A stretch of 62,641 nt of DNA from Pseudalkalibacillus salsuginis (GTDB lineage: Bacteria; Bacillota; Bacilli; Bacillales; Fictibacillaceae). The position numbers and the translations under genes are program-made. The notes beneath the pieces are model-generated. The model was not told where the DNA came from. It worked only from the letters and a program-made list of their open reading frames with translations, and ran no database searches. This document shows positions 1-7,574 of this stretch, one piece after another. The stretch spans positions 1-62,641 of the forward strand of contig NZ_JAKJHW010000012.1 of assembly GCF_021646685.1 (NCBI RefSeq), written 5' to 3'. Each line of letters begins with the position of its first letter. Position 1 is the stretch's first letter.

Positions 1-91
1 GAGGAGCAAGCTCCTCGTTGGTCCGCTCGACTTGCATGTATTAGGCACGCCGCCAGCGTTCGTCCTGAGCCAGGATCAAACTCTCCAAAAA
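1..91 (-). rRNA. 16S ribosomal RNA, 5' end only
   Basis: The reverse complement of positions 70-84 is the universal 16S 5' primer site (AGAGTTTGATCCTGG). It is followed by GGACGAACGCTGGCGG and a variable V1 hairpin that runs off the window edge. The mature 5' end is placed near 91 by alignment to E. coli numbering. This is the start of an rRNA operon on the minus strand whose remainder lies left of the window. Confidence 0.97.
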
Positions 92-369
92 ATTGTTGGC
101 AAATGCCACTGAATTTTTTGAGCATTGTTTGATTGCTCATTAAATGTAAATCGAAATTGTGACGCACATGGATGTGCTAACTTCGACGTTGTCACAGGAC
201 GTGACGTCGTTAGTCGAAGATCATCTGATCCATGTAGGTCCGTTTTCACGCTTGGCTTTTGTTCAGTTTTCAAAGAGCTGTATTGCCCATGGATAGGCTG
301 TTTCGATGTCGTCACAGAACGTGACTTTTTTGCCGAAAATCATTATGTCGTTTTTGAGGCGACTTAACA
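92..369 (-). promoter_or_regulatory. 16S rRNA leader with boxA and repeat-derived hairpins
   Basis: This is the transcribed leader between promoter P2 and mature 16S RNA. Positions 267-279 read AGCTCTTTGAAAA in the transcript sense, which fits the boxA antitermination element of Bacillus rRNA leaders. A stem pairs 181-187 with 213-219 and encloses a GTCAC/GTGAC hairpin (191-205). A second GTCAC-type hairpin lies at 308-322. Both resemble the interspersed hairpin family found elsewhere in this window. A short inverted repeat near 121-139 precedes the 16S start. No gene is seen here. Confidence 0.7.
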
Positions 370-398
370 AGTATAACATCCATAAAAACTTAAGTCAA
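370..398 (-). promoter_or_regulatory. rRNA operon promoter P2
   Basis: On the minus strand a -35 box TTGACT (393-398) and a -10 box TATACT (370-375) are separated by exactly 17 bases. It is the second of two tandem vegetative promoters upstream of 16S, the usual arrangement in Bacillus rRNA operons. Confidence 0.85.
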
Positions 399-445
399 TA
401 ACTTTTTTGGAATAGCTTTTTCTTCTTTTTGCGGCAACAGACAAT

Positions 446-474
446 ACTTTATCAGAATCACAAATTACTGTCAA
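446..474 (-). promoter_or_regulatory. rRNA operon promoter P1
   Basis: On the minus strand a -35 box TTGACA (469-474) and a -10 box TAAAGT (446-451) are separated by 17 bases. It lies 76 bases upstream of P2. It sits just inside the intergenic space left of the small gene at 484-708, so that gene reads toward the rRNA promoters. Confidence 0.85.
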
Positions 475-483
475 TAAGCTTTT

Positions 484-708
484 TTATTTTTGATTTGATA
501 TTTTATGGCGCATATATTTCACACAGTCTGCAGGGTTTGAAAAACGTTGGAAAATCTTAAAAACCAATTGATACCTTTCTTCCATGGCACGTTTAATGAT
601 CCCCTCTATCCGATGATCTTCCATATCATGCAATAATTCTTCAAGTTCCTTTTTGAGAAGGTATTCCATTTCTTTTACTTCTTTATCATTAAGTACAAAT
701 CCGAGCAT
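484..708 (-). CDS. small conserved-looking protein of unknown function
   Basis: This is a 74-residue, highly charged, probably helical protein. It starts MLGFVLNDKEVKEMEYLLKK and continues with long Glu/Lys/Leu stretches and no membrane segment. The start is the fourth codon of the open frame, because AAGGA lies eight bases before that ATG, whereas the upstream ATG overlaps the ribosome binding site. It stands alone between pdaB (divergent) and the rRNA promoters. I do not recognise a named family and make no functional claim. The coding call rests on amino-acid composition, the ribosome binding site and the absence of a competing frame. Confidence 0.65.
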   Translation of the reverse strand: MLGFVLNDKEVKEMEYLLKKELEELLHDMEDHRIEGIIKRAMEERYQLVFKIFQRFSNPADCVKYMRHKISNQK

Positions 709-898
709 GATATCCATCCTTCGTTTTTTCTATCATTATCCCTTGTTTTTCCATTTTCTATTCTTGTGAGAGAACTGGGCGATCAAACAACCTAACTGCC
801 GATCATTTTCATTTACATAGGCCTCATAGACAAGACAGGTCTATCTTGTCCTTTTACACATATACATGTACGGAGTATGACTGATGGGAGGAAATGAC

Positions 899-1663
899 GT
901 GAATTTCTTTTGGATTGTGAACGGTAAAAGGTTCAAGCAATATTTGATCATAATCATCGCTTCTTTTTTTGCGGCATTGATTGCTTTTATAGAAGCACAG
1001 GATCTGGAGGTTTTCAAAACAAAAGATGGGGATCCACGGGCAATTTATAAAGGAGAGGAAAAGGGCAAACGAATCGCTCTCACTTTTGACGTCAGCTGGG
1101 GTGAGAAGCGGATCCATGAAATTCTTGACCTTTTAGAGAAAGAGAAAGTCAATGATACGACATTCTTCCTTTCGGGCGAATGGGCTGAAAGACATCCGGA
1201 TATCGTTGAAAAGATCACGAAGAACGGCCATGAAATCGGAAGTCTTGGTTATCGGTATAAAAGCTATACCGACCTTGAGAACGATCAGATCAAACGGGAT
1301 ATGGCAAAAGCCCAGCAAATCATCAATGAAGTTTCAGGACAAAAGCCTGTTTTATTACGTCCACCTAATGGGCAGTTCAATAAAGAAGTATTGGATATCG
1401 CTGAAAAATTGAACCAAACAATCATCCAATGGAGCATCAATACCCATGATTGGAAAAACCCGGGTGCAGAGCGAATCACTGAAGCTGTATTATCTCAGGC
1501 GAAAGGTGGCGATATCGTTCTTCTCCATGCGTCCGATTCAGTTAAACAAACGAGGGATGCTCTGGAAAAAATCATTTCTGAATTGAAGAAGGATGGCTAC
1601 ACATTCGCTTCGGTCGGTGAGTTGATTGCAAATACAGACAGTAAAACGAAGGAAATCAAATAA
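899..1663 (+). CDS. pdaB: polysaccharide deacetylase family protein PdaB (sporulation)
   Basis: This is a 254-residue member of the NodB-like polysaccharide deacetylases. An N-terminal membrane anchor spans about residues 14-33. The first catalytic motif reads TFDVSWG (62-68), where classic enzymes have TFDDG, and an RPPNGQF motif and a HASDS motif follow. This changed first motif is also typical of B. subtilis PdaB, which is needed to maintain spores late in sporulation. The start is the GTG at 899: GGGAGG lies seven bases upstream, and the ATG at 884 is inside the ribosome binding site. The gene converges on kbaA and shares its terminator. Expression in the forespore is known for the family but not shown here. 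Confidence 0.93.
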   Translation: MNFFWIVNGKRFKQYLIIIIASFFAALIAFIEAQDLEVFKTKDGDPRAIYKGEEKGKRIALTFDVSWGEKRIHEILDLLEKEKVNDTTFFLSGEWAERHPDIVEKITKNGHEIGSLGYRYKSYTDLENDQIKRDMAKAQQIINEVSGQKPVLLRPPNGQFNKEVLDIAEKLNQTIIQWSINTHDWKNPGAERITEAVLSQAKGGDIVLLHASDSVKQTRDALEKIISELKKDGYTFASVGELIANTDSKTKEIK

Positions 1664-1695
1664 AGAAGTTGGGCTCAATGCTCAACTTCTTTTTA
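1662..1695. terminator. bidirectional terminator between pdaB and kbaA
   Basis: A 10-bp stem (AAAGAAGTTG, 1662-1671, with CAACTTCTTT, 1683-1692) ends in T runs in both directions. It overlaps the stop codons of both convergent genes, so it should end transcription from either side. Confidence 0.85.
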
Positions 1696-2263
1696 TCAGG
1701 CGATGTAAAATTAAAATCTGCCATGTGTTGCATGCTAATAACGGGACGATAGATAACCATAGCCAAAGTAGATCCCCTTGCTTCAAAACCGGTATCCACT
1801 CAATGGTCGTCACTACTACCATGAAGAAAAGCGCGGGAATGAAAGCTCCTCTATTCGTTTCTTTCATTTTGAAATACGCAACGATCAAACCATAAAACAA
1901 TAAGGCAATCGGAATAATAATAAAGTTAAATAAAGACAAACCTGTATCTTTAAACGCAATATAACGTAAGTAAAATAGATCAAATACAACAAAGGCAAGG
2001 ATCAATAGTTGCACCCAACTCCATAATTGTACGGATTTGAATATTCCTAATCCGAATCGATGGATCGTCAAATATGCGAAATACCCCATTTGGCTGATGA
2101 TACTGAAGATGAGACCAAACCCGAATAACCAGGCGATCATGACAAAAAAGCCTGCCATGCTATCGATATCTTCCCAGCGAAGCAGTAATCCGACTATGAC
2201 AGCACTAGCTCCCCCGATTAAAAGTGTAGTGAAAAATAAATAAACCCATTTTCTGATATTCAC
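1682..2263 (-). CDS. kbaA: KinB signalling pathway activator KbaA
   Basis: This is a strongly hydrophobic protein of about 193 residues with five to six predicted membrane segments. It sits at the same place (gerD-kbaA-pdaB) as B. subtilis kbaA, whose product activates the KinB branch of the sporulation phosphorelay. The family start (basic-aromatic NIRKWVYLF, like the B. subtilis N terminus) supports the GTG at 2263. A TTG three codons upstream (2272) is also open but lies almost on top of the AAAGGGG ribosome binding site. Identification rests on gene order, length and membrane topology more than on catalytic residues. Confidence 0.85.
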   Translation of the reverse strand: MNIRKWVYLFFTTLLIGGASAVIVGLLLRWEDIDSMAGFFVMIAWLFGFGLIFSIISQMGYFAYLTIHRFGLGIFKSVQLWSWVQLLILAFVVFDLFYLRYIAFKDTGLSLFNFIIIPIALLFYGLIVAYFKMKETNRGAFIPALFFMVVVTTIEWIPVLKQGDLLWLWLSIVPLLACNTWQILILHRLIKRS

Positions 2264-2409
2264 GGATAACAATTCCCCTTTAATTCTGCTCGCTTCGATT
2301 GTACCAATCCATCTATAAAAAAGCCAGTTTCCTTTATTTAGTCCGCATATTTGTCACAACTTTCTCGAACGCTAAAAGTAAGATTGAATACTGAAAGGAG
2401 CATTCTAGG

Positions 2410-3033
2410 ATGAGAAACTGGATGTTCGTCCTTATCATATCCTTCGGTTTATTATACCTGCAAGGGTGTACACCTGCAGCAGCAGAAGAAAAAGGTTCTT
2501 ATGAGGAAACCAAAAAAATGCTCGTAGACCTTTTAAAAACGGAGGAAGGAAAAAAAGCGATACAAGAAGTCTTGACAGATGAAAAAATAAAATCACAAAT
2601 TGTCATGGACCAGAAATTCGTCAAAAAAACGATTGAAGATACACTGACATCTAAAAAAGGCCAGGATTTTTGGAAGGAGTTAATGAAAGATCCAAAAACG
2701 GCCGAAGCGCTTGCAAAGAGTATGGAAAAACAAAATGAAGAATTACAGAAGAAATTATTGGACGATCCAGAATACAGGAAAAAAATCATTGAGCTCATGA
2801 AAGATCCGGAATTAACAAAAGAAGCAATGGATATGATGACATCACAACAATATAGGGAACAACAGAAGAAAGTGATGATGGAGACATTCGAAAGTCCATT
2901 GGTTAAAGCGCAAATTGCGGAACTGGTCAAAAAAGCAGTACAAGAGGAAATCAAAGGCGGAGATGCTTTGAAGAAGGAAGATAAATCTCAAGGTCAGGAT
3001 CAAGGCGGCGGCGGCGGGGGCCAAGGTCAATGA
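2410..3033 (+). CDS. gerD: spore germination lipoprotein GerD
   Basis: This is a 207-residue secreted lipoprotein. A signal peptide ends in the lipobox LQGC with the modified Cys at residue 20. The mature part is a Lys/Glu-rich helical region, as in GerD, which forms an alpha-helical trimer that clusters the nutrient germinant receptors in the spore inner membrane. The tail after about residue 178 is a low-complexity Gln/Gly stretch with a run of six glycines. AAAGGAG precedes the ATG. The gene faces salA and shares a bidirectional terminator with it. Position next to kbaA and pdaB matches B. subtilis. Confidence 0.93.
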   Translation: MRNWMFVLIISFGLLYLQGCTPAAAEEKGSYEETKKMLVDLLKTEEGKKAIQEVLTDEKIKSQIVMDQKFVKKTIEDTLTSKKGQDFWKELMKDPKTAEALAKSMEKQNEELQKKLLDDPEYRKKIIELMKDPELTKEAMDMMTSQQYREQQKKVMMETFESPLVKAQIAELVKKAVQEEIKGGDALKKEDKSQGQDQGGGGGGQGQ

Positions 3034-3051
3034 TAACCATCAGGCCTCCAA

Positions 3052-3090
3052 AAAGGACCGGCAAACTACAGGTTGCCGGCCCTCTTTTTT
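3052..3090. terminator. bidirectional terminator between gerD and salA
   Basis: CCGGCAA (3058-3064) pairs with TTGCCGG (3073-3079). T runs follow on the plus side (3083-3090) and on the minus side (A run 3050-3055), so it serves both convergent genes. Confidence 0.85.
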
Positions 3091-4114
3091 ATCCTTCGAC
3101 TTTTTGAATGACATTCAATGCAATCTGTCTATAAATTTGCCCGATCTGGGAATCTTCAAGGTATACGGATGGTGCGAAATCGTCTTCCCGCATCTCCGGT
3201 TGGCCGAGCGGTATTCTCCCGAGTACTTCCGTTTTCAATTCTTCCGTCAGCTTATCCGCTCCACCTTGGCCGAAGACATATTCCTTTTCACCTGTCTTCT
3301 TACTCTCAAAATACGCCATATTTTCTACGACACCAAGGATATCATGGTCTGTTTTAAGAGCCATCGCTCCGGCACGCGCTGCAACAAATGCCGCTGTCGG
3401 ATGCGGAGTGGTAACGATGATCTCTTTACATTGTGGCAGCATCTTATGGACATCCAATGCAACATCTCCGGTTCCTGGTGGAAGGTCTAAGATCAGATAG
3501 TCAAGTTCTCCCCACTCGATATCGTTGAAGAAGTTCGTCAACATTTTTCCAAGCATTGGACCTCGCCAAATGACTGGAGCATTATCTTCTACAAAGAATG
3601 CCATCGAGATCACTTTGACGCCAAAACGTTCAACAGGAAAAATCTGCTCCCCGATCACTTTCGGCCGTTCTGCAATTCCCATCATGTCCGGGACACTAAA
3701 ACCATATATATCAGCATCGATCAGTCCTACACGTTTTCCTTCACGTGCCAGGCTTGTCGCAAGGTTTACCGAAACGGTGGATTTACCAACTCCCCCTTTA
3801 CCACTTGCTACCGCGATGAAGGTTGTGCCTGTTTTTGGCGATCCGTTTGGCGCTTCCTTTTGCGGAGCTTCCCCCTCCCGCTGTTCAAAACGAAGACCGA
3901 CAGATGCAACACCTGCGCCTTTTAGGGTATTCACGATTTCCTGTTGAAGCTGCATTTGTTCCGGGGAGTTAGCCTGGGAAATGATAATTTTCAACCCGAC
4001 ATAATCCTCTTTGGTTTTTATTTCCTTCACACTGTCTGAATCGACAATGCTTTTATGTAAAAAAGGTTCTTGTATCGGTTTAAGAAGCTCTATAATTTGT
4101 TCTTCTGACATCAT
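3089..4114 (-). CDS. salA: Mrp/NBP35-type P-loop ATPase SalA
   Basis: This is a 341-residue protein with an N-terminal MIP18-like domain (about 1-80), a Gly/Pro-rich linker and a ParA/Mrp ATPase domain. The deviant Walker A motif GKGGVGKST is at 104-112, followed by DADIYGFS and DLPPGTGD motifs. Mrp proteins are linked to iron-sulphur cluster delivery. In B. subtilis the protein at this position (SalA) is a regulator acting on scoC. The start is taken at ATG 4114 (the next codon is also ATG), matching the family N terminus. The longer open frame to 4162 would add 16 residues not seen in relatives. Upstream is cwlD, co-oriented, with a 200-base gap. Confidence 0.9.
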   Translation of the reverse strand: MMSEEQIIELLKPIQEPFLHKSIVDSDSVKEIKTKEDYVGLKIIISQANSPEQMQLQQEIVNTLKGAGVASVGLRFEQREGEAPQKEAPNGSPKTGTTFIAVASGKGGVGKSTVSVNLATSLAREGKRVGLIDADIYGFSVPDMMGIAERPKVIGEQIFPVERFGVKVISMAFFVEDNAPVIWRGPMLGKMLTNFFNDIEWGELDYLILDLPPGTGDVALDVHKMLPQCKEIIVTTPHPTAAFVAARAGAMALKTDHDILGVVENMAYFESKKTGEKEYVFGQGGADKLTEELKTEVLGRIPLGQPEMREDDFAPSVYLEDSQIGQIYRQIALNVIQKVEG

Positions 4115-4317
4115 CTCTCGAACACCATCCTTTTTAATCGCTTTCATCCCTAAGTATAACATAGAAAAATCCGCTTTATAAACGTAAGGATCAGATGGGA
4201 TTCCGTCCTTTTCAGTTGACCGGGCAGGGATGTTTTTTAGGTTTACACAGGATTATCCTTACAAACGCCGGCCGGGACTTTTACTACCATCAACGTAAAA
4301 GAAAAACCTGACCCCCA

Positions 4318-5043
4318 TTAATCACCTGGAGCAGGTTCATTTGCATAGAACCGTAAAATCCCTTGATAGATCGACGCAGCCAGCTTCGTCTGGTATAGTT
4401 TCGATTTTAGCAATTCCCGTTCATTCGGATTGGACAAAAAACCGACTTCAACTAAAGAACCTGGGATTTCAGCTTTTCTCACCATGTAGACGGTACTGAT
4501 CGGTTTTGCTTTTCGTGTCGTATTTTCGAGATTCGACCTGATTTGATCCTGAATCAATTTGGCTAACTTTTCATTTTCTTCTATTGCTGGGTTGTAAAAA
4601 ACTTGAGCGCCATACCATCGAGAGGAAGGAATCGCATTAAGATGGATGCTGATGAACATATCTGCCTCTGATGAGTTGACGATCTCGGTTCTTTTCAACA
4701 AATCTTCCGTTTTACGGTTCCTGATCCTTTTTGTCCCATCATTAGCCAGATCACGATCCGTTTCCCTCGTCATTATGACTAATGCCCCGGCTTGTTGAAG
4801 GTAATCCCTAAGCTTCAAGGAAATATTCAATGCAATATCCTTTTCCTGAACATCCCCTTTTCCAACTGCACCGCCATCTACTCCTCCATGACCGGCATCA
4901 AGCACAATGATTTTTCCAGTCAACGGAAGACTCCATGTGGACCAGGAATCGTTCGAAAGTAATTGTTGTTGGATAACATATAATAAAAGTGCAGCACAAA
5001 ACCCAGTCAGACCCCACAATAACCATTTTTTCCGCTTCACCAT
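4318..5043 (-). CDS. cwlD: N-acetylmuramoyl-L-alanine amidase CwlD
   Basis: This is a 241-residue amidase_3 family zinc enzyme with an N-terminal membrane/signal segment (about 7-25). The zinc motif LDAGHGG has its His at 52, followed by the SIHLNA motif and the catalytic EVGFLSN region. CwlD cleaves the peptide from N-acetylmuramic acid in the spore cortex as the first step to muramic-delta-lactam, which cortex-lytic enzymes need at germination. Its place beside salA and ybaK matches B. subtilis. All expected catalytic residues are present. Confidence 0.94.
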   Translation of the reverse strand: MVKRKKWLLWGLTGFCAALLLYVIQQQLLSNDSWSTWSLPLTGKIIVLDAGHGGVDGGAVGKGDVQEKDIALNISLKLRDYLQQAGALVIMTRETDRDLANDGTKRIRNRKTEDLLKRTEIVNSSEADMFISIHLNAIPSSRWYGAQVFYNPAIEENEKLAKLIQDQIRSNLENTTRKAKPISTVYMVRKAEIPGSLVEVGFLSNPNERELLKSKLYQTKLAASIYQGILRFYANEPAPGD

Positions 5044-5111
5044 ATTCCCTCCCGCTTCCCATTACTTGTATATATGTATGGGACAAGTGGAGGAAATATG
5101 CCTTTATTGGA

Positions 5112-5549
5112 TCAGTGAAGCCGCATACGATATCGACGCTGTCCGTTTTCATAACCCTCTCTCCACCAACGCTGGACAAAGGCATCACAACACATATGGA
5201 GTGATTCAAGGACATGGTCAGGTGTATAGCTCCAAAATTGCCAGTACTCGAATAACGTATCGTACAAGCGTTTTTCAAACGGAGCACTGCGTTCTTTGAT
5301 GCTGTCGAGTGATTCACCATGATAACCGAATTTACTGTATTCGGCGCCTAATAAATACGCTTCAATTGCGATATCGATACATGTATCCTGGATTTCATCC
5401 TGGAACAGCAGACTATATTGGAAAAATGGGAAAAACAACTTTTGGAATTCTGTTTTGATCCCATTCAGAGAAAGTTCACGCAAAACTTTACGCTCAAATG
5501 TAATTCGCTTTTTATATTGCCTGTCTCTAAAGGTGGTGATTACATTCAT
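5112..5549 (-). CDS. ybaK: DUF2521 family protein (YbaK-like)
   Basis: This is a 145-residue protein of unknown biochemical role, resembling B. subtilis YbaK (DUF2521), which is also next to cwlD. It is soluble and rich in aromatic residues, with FFPFFQYS and WQFWSY segments and a basic C terminus. The open frame extends much further upstream, but that part lies in intergenic repeats. The start is the ATG at 5549, with AAAGGAGG just upstream. The name is by gene order and general resemblance. It should not be confused with the unrelated Cys-tRNA deacylase also called YbaK in E. coli. Confidence 0.8.
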   Translation of the reverse strand: MNVITTFRDRQYKKRITFERKVLRELSLNGIKTEFQKLFFPFFQYSLLFQDEIQDTCIDIAIEAYLLGAEYSKFGYHGESLDSIKERSAPFEKRLYDTLFEYWQFWSYTPDHVLESLHMCCDAFVQRWWREGYENGQRRYRMRLH

Positions 5550-5618
5550 CGGTTTCGCCTCCTTTCCCATAGTGTTCGACCGCAAAATTGATTCATACCA
5601 TGGGAACTTTGGTAAAAG

Positions 5619-5741
5619 ACAGTATGTATACTGTACCAGGCACCATTTACAAACCCTTGAACCGCAACCGGTGGCAAATGGTGCCTGGTACCAAATCAAA
5701 TCCCTTCTCCCACAACGGATCTGAAATGGTGCCTGGCACCT
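5619..5741. repeat. cluster of GGTGCCTGGCACC-type palindromic repeats
   Basis: Three copies of AAATGGTGCCTGG[CT]ACC lie between ybaK and the rpsI terminator, at 5632-5648 (inverted), 5676-5692 and 5724-5741. Copies one and two form a perfect 16-bp stem. A separate palindrome, ACAGTAT-GT-ATACTGT, is at 5619-5634. Similar short palindromes are scattered through many Bacillaceae genomes. Their role is unknown to me. Confidence 0.85.
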
Positions 5742-5750
5742 AAAAGCATC

Positions 5751-5780
5751 AAAAAAAGCCCTGGCGCAAGGGCCAGAGCT
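5751..5780 (-). terminator. terminator of rplM-rpsI
   Basis: In the minus sense the hairpin AGCTCTGGC-loop-GCCAGGGCT (5757-5780) is followed by seven T. It lies 20 bases after the rpsI stop codon. Confidence 0.92.
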
Positions 5781-5799
5781 TTGTATGACGGATGTGTAA

Positions 5800-6192
5800 T
5801 TAACGCTTTGAGAATTGTGGTGCACGACGAGCGCCTTTGAGTCCGTACTTCTTACGCTCTTTCATACGTGCGTCACGAGTAAGGAATCCTGCACTCTTAA
5901 GAGAAGGACGCAATTCAGGATCTACATCTAGAAGTGCACGAGCAATACCATGACGGATTGCACCAGCTTGGCCAGTGTATCCTCCACCGTCAACGTTTAC
6001 AAGGACATCGTACTTTCCTTCTGTTTCAGTTAAAACTAATGGTTGTTTTGCGATGACTTTCAATGTTTCAAGTCCGAAAAATTCGTCGAGGTTGCGACCG
6101 TTTACGATGAAACGTCCATCACCAGGTACAAGACGTACACGGGCAACAGAGTGCTTACGACGGCCGGTTCCGTAATATTGTACTTGAGCCAA
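5800..6192 (-). CDS. rpsI: 30S ribosomal protein S9
   Basis: This is a full-length S9 of 130 residues. It ends in the basic tail [11 protein letters not shown], whose last residues reach the P-site tRNA in the small subunit. Family landmarks [12 protein letters not shown] near the N terminus and [14 protein letters not shown] in the middle are intact. It follows rplM by 20 bases and is followed by a strong terminator, forming the usual L13-S9 operon. Confidence 0.98.
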   Translation of the reverse strand: MAQVQYYGTGRRKHSVARVRLVPGDGRFIVNGRNLDEFFGLETLKVIAKQPLVLTETEGKYDVLVNVDGGGYTGQAGAIRHGIARALLDVDPELRPSLKSAGFLTRDARMKERKKYGLKGARRAPQFSKR

Positions 6193-6212
6193 ATTTAAAC
6201 CCTCCTTATTAT

Positions 6213-6647
6213 TTATCCGCGAAGTTCATAGTTTTCAGGATTTTGTGCTTGATGTGGATGTTCGTTCCCCGCATACACATGAAGCTTTTTACCCATTTTA
6301 CGACCAAGGCTGTTCTTTGGAAGCATGCCTTTGATTGCAAGTTCAAGCATCTTTTCAGGACGCGTGTCACGCATTTCCTGTGCCGTTCTTGTTCTAAGAC
6401 CGCCTGGATGTCCAGTGTGACGGTGGTAGAGCTTGTCAGACATTTTCTTACCAGTCAATTCGATCTTGCTTGCATTTAAAATAATCACGTGGTCACCAGT
6501 GTCAACATGTGGAGTGTACGTCGGCTTGTGCTTGCCGCGAAGCACTGATGCAACTTCACTTGAAAGACGTCCAAGAGTTTTGCCTGCAGCGTCTACCACA
6601 TACCATTTACGTTCAACTTCTTTTGGCTTTGCCATATAGGTACGCAA
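6213..6647 (-). CDS. rplM: 50S ribosomal protein L13
   Basis: This is L13, an early-assembly protein of the large subunit, 144 residues. The start is a TTG at 6647, with AGGAGGG seven bases upstream. This gives an N terminus ([20 protein letters not shown]) that matches the family, while the longer frame begins within the leader. Motifs [12 protein letters not shown] and [10 protein letters not shown] are intact. It is co-transcribed with rpsI from the promoter at 6758-6786. Confidence 0.97.
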   Translation of the reverse strand: MRTYMAKPKEVERKWYVVDAAGKTLGRLSSEVASVLRGKHKPTYTPHVDTGDHVIILNASKIELTGKKMSDKLYHRHTGHPGGLRTRTAQEMRDTRPEKMLELAIKGMLPKNSLGRKMGKKLHVYAGNEHPHQAQNPENYELRG

Positions 6648-6757
6648 TTTATTTCCCTCCTGATTCATTCACTTACAAATCTATTTCAATACGATTCGTT
6701 TTTCAATTCGACGATTTCCTCATCCGGGGCTAGTGGATTTCAGAAATACCAAAGAAT
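6648..6757 (-). promoter_or_regulatory. rplM 5' leader, candidate L13 autoregulatory RNA
   Basis: About 100 bases of leader lie between the rplM promoter and its TTG start. It includes the segment CCGGATGAGGAAA (transcript sense, near 6715-6727). An L13 leader RNA is described for Firmicutes at this position. I assign it by location and this short motif only. Confidence 0.4.
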
Positions 6758-6786
6758 ATCTTATAATAATTAGACAACGATGTCAA
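6758..6786 (-). promoter_or_regulatory. promoter of rplM-rpsI
   Basis: On the minus strand TTGACA (6781-6786) and TAAGAT (6758-6763) are separated by 17 bases, a near-consensus vegetative promoter. It lies in the gap after truA and makes rplM-rpsI a separate unit from the ecf-truA genes. Confidence 0.8.
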
Positions 6787-6815
6787 GTGTGTCAGTATGT
6801 TTTTTGCCTTCTTTA

Positions 6816-7562
6816 TCACGGTTTTTTATAGGTTACCTTCCATAAATACAAACCGTGGGACGGAGCTGTTTTTCCAGCAGCGTTCCGATCCTTCGTTTCC
6901 AGTATCCGAATGACGTCCTCTGCTTGTCGCTGGCCGGTCCCTACCTCTAACAACGTTCCGACGATGATCCGGACCATATTGTACAAAAACCCGTTACCTT
7001 CAACACTGATGACCAGCTCATCGCCTGCTTCTTCAAAGTCCAGCTTATGGATAGTGCGGATACGGTCCAACACTTCCGTTTTGGCTGAGGAGAATGAGGT
7101 GAAATCGTGCTCACCTGCTAATAACTCTGCGGCTGCCCTCATTCCGATAAGATCAAGCTCATACGGAAAATGGTACGTGTAGTTCCTCCTGAATACATCT
7201 TCATCTGACTTCCTTAAAATACGGTAACGGTACTCTTTCGCCTCTACATCAAAGCGAGCATGAAAATCAGGATTCTCTTCGGCGATGGATTGGATACGAA
7301 TATCTGGCGGAAGCAGAGTATTGAGTGCACGTTTCCATGCAGCCGGTTCGATTGACAGGGGCGTATCAAAATGAATAACCTGTCCAACTCCATGAACGCC
7401 TGCATCCGTCCGGCCAGAAGCGACTGTCCTTATGACTTCTCCTTTATGCATCCGTTGGAGAACTTGTTCGATCGTGCCCTGGACCGTCCTTTGGTCTGGC
7501 TGGATCTGATACCCGGAAAAGCCTGTCCCATCATAGCTTACAGTTCCGCTCATTCGTCTCAA
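6816..7562 (-). CDS. truA: tRNA pseudouridine synthase A
   Basis: TruA forms pseudouridine at positions 38-40 of the tRNA anticodon stem. The protein has 248 residues. The catalytic Asp is D53 in the motif SGRTDAGVHG, and FYNMVR-like core motifs (FLYNMVRIIVG) follow. The start is a TTG at 7562, eight bases after AGAGGG, because the upstream GTG overlaps that site. It is the last gene of the ecfA1-ecfA2-ecfT-truA unit, 12 bases after ecfT, as in B. subtilis. Confidence 0.95.
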   Translation of the reverse strand: MRRMSGTVSYDGTGFSGYQIQPDQRTVQGTIEQVLQRMHKGEVIRTVASGRTDAGVHGVGQVIHFDTPLSIEPAAWKRALNTLLPPDIRIQSIAEENPDFHARFDVEAKEYRYRILRKSDEDVFRRNYTYHFPYELDLIGMRAAAELLAGEHDFTSFSSAKTEVLDRIRTIHKLDFEEAGDELVISVEGNGFLYNMVRIIVGTLLEVGTGQRQAEDVIRILETKDRNAAGKTAPSHGLYLWKVTYKKP

Positions 7563-7574
7563 TACGGCCACCCT

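Noticed and set aside
841-880. Possible forespore sigma promoter of pdaB
   Set aside because: CATATAC-like and GACAAG/CTTGTC sequences are present but spacing and boxes do not fit the sigma-G consensus well enough.
4255-4317. Possible terminator after cwlD (CTTTTAC/GTAAAAG stem)
   Set aside because: The stem lacks a following T run on the transcribed strand and has a large loop; not enough to call a terminator.
5550-5825. N-terminal extension of the ybaK frame
   Set aside because: It runs through the palindrome cluster and the rpsI terminator; a strong ribosome binding site supports the start at 5549.
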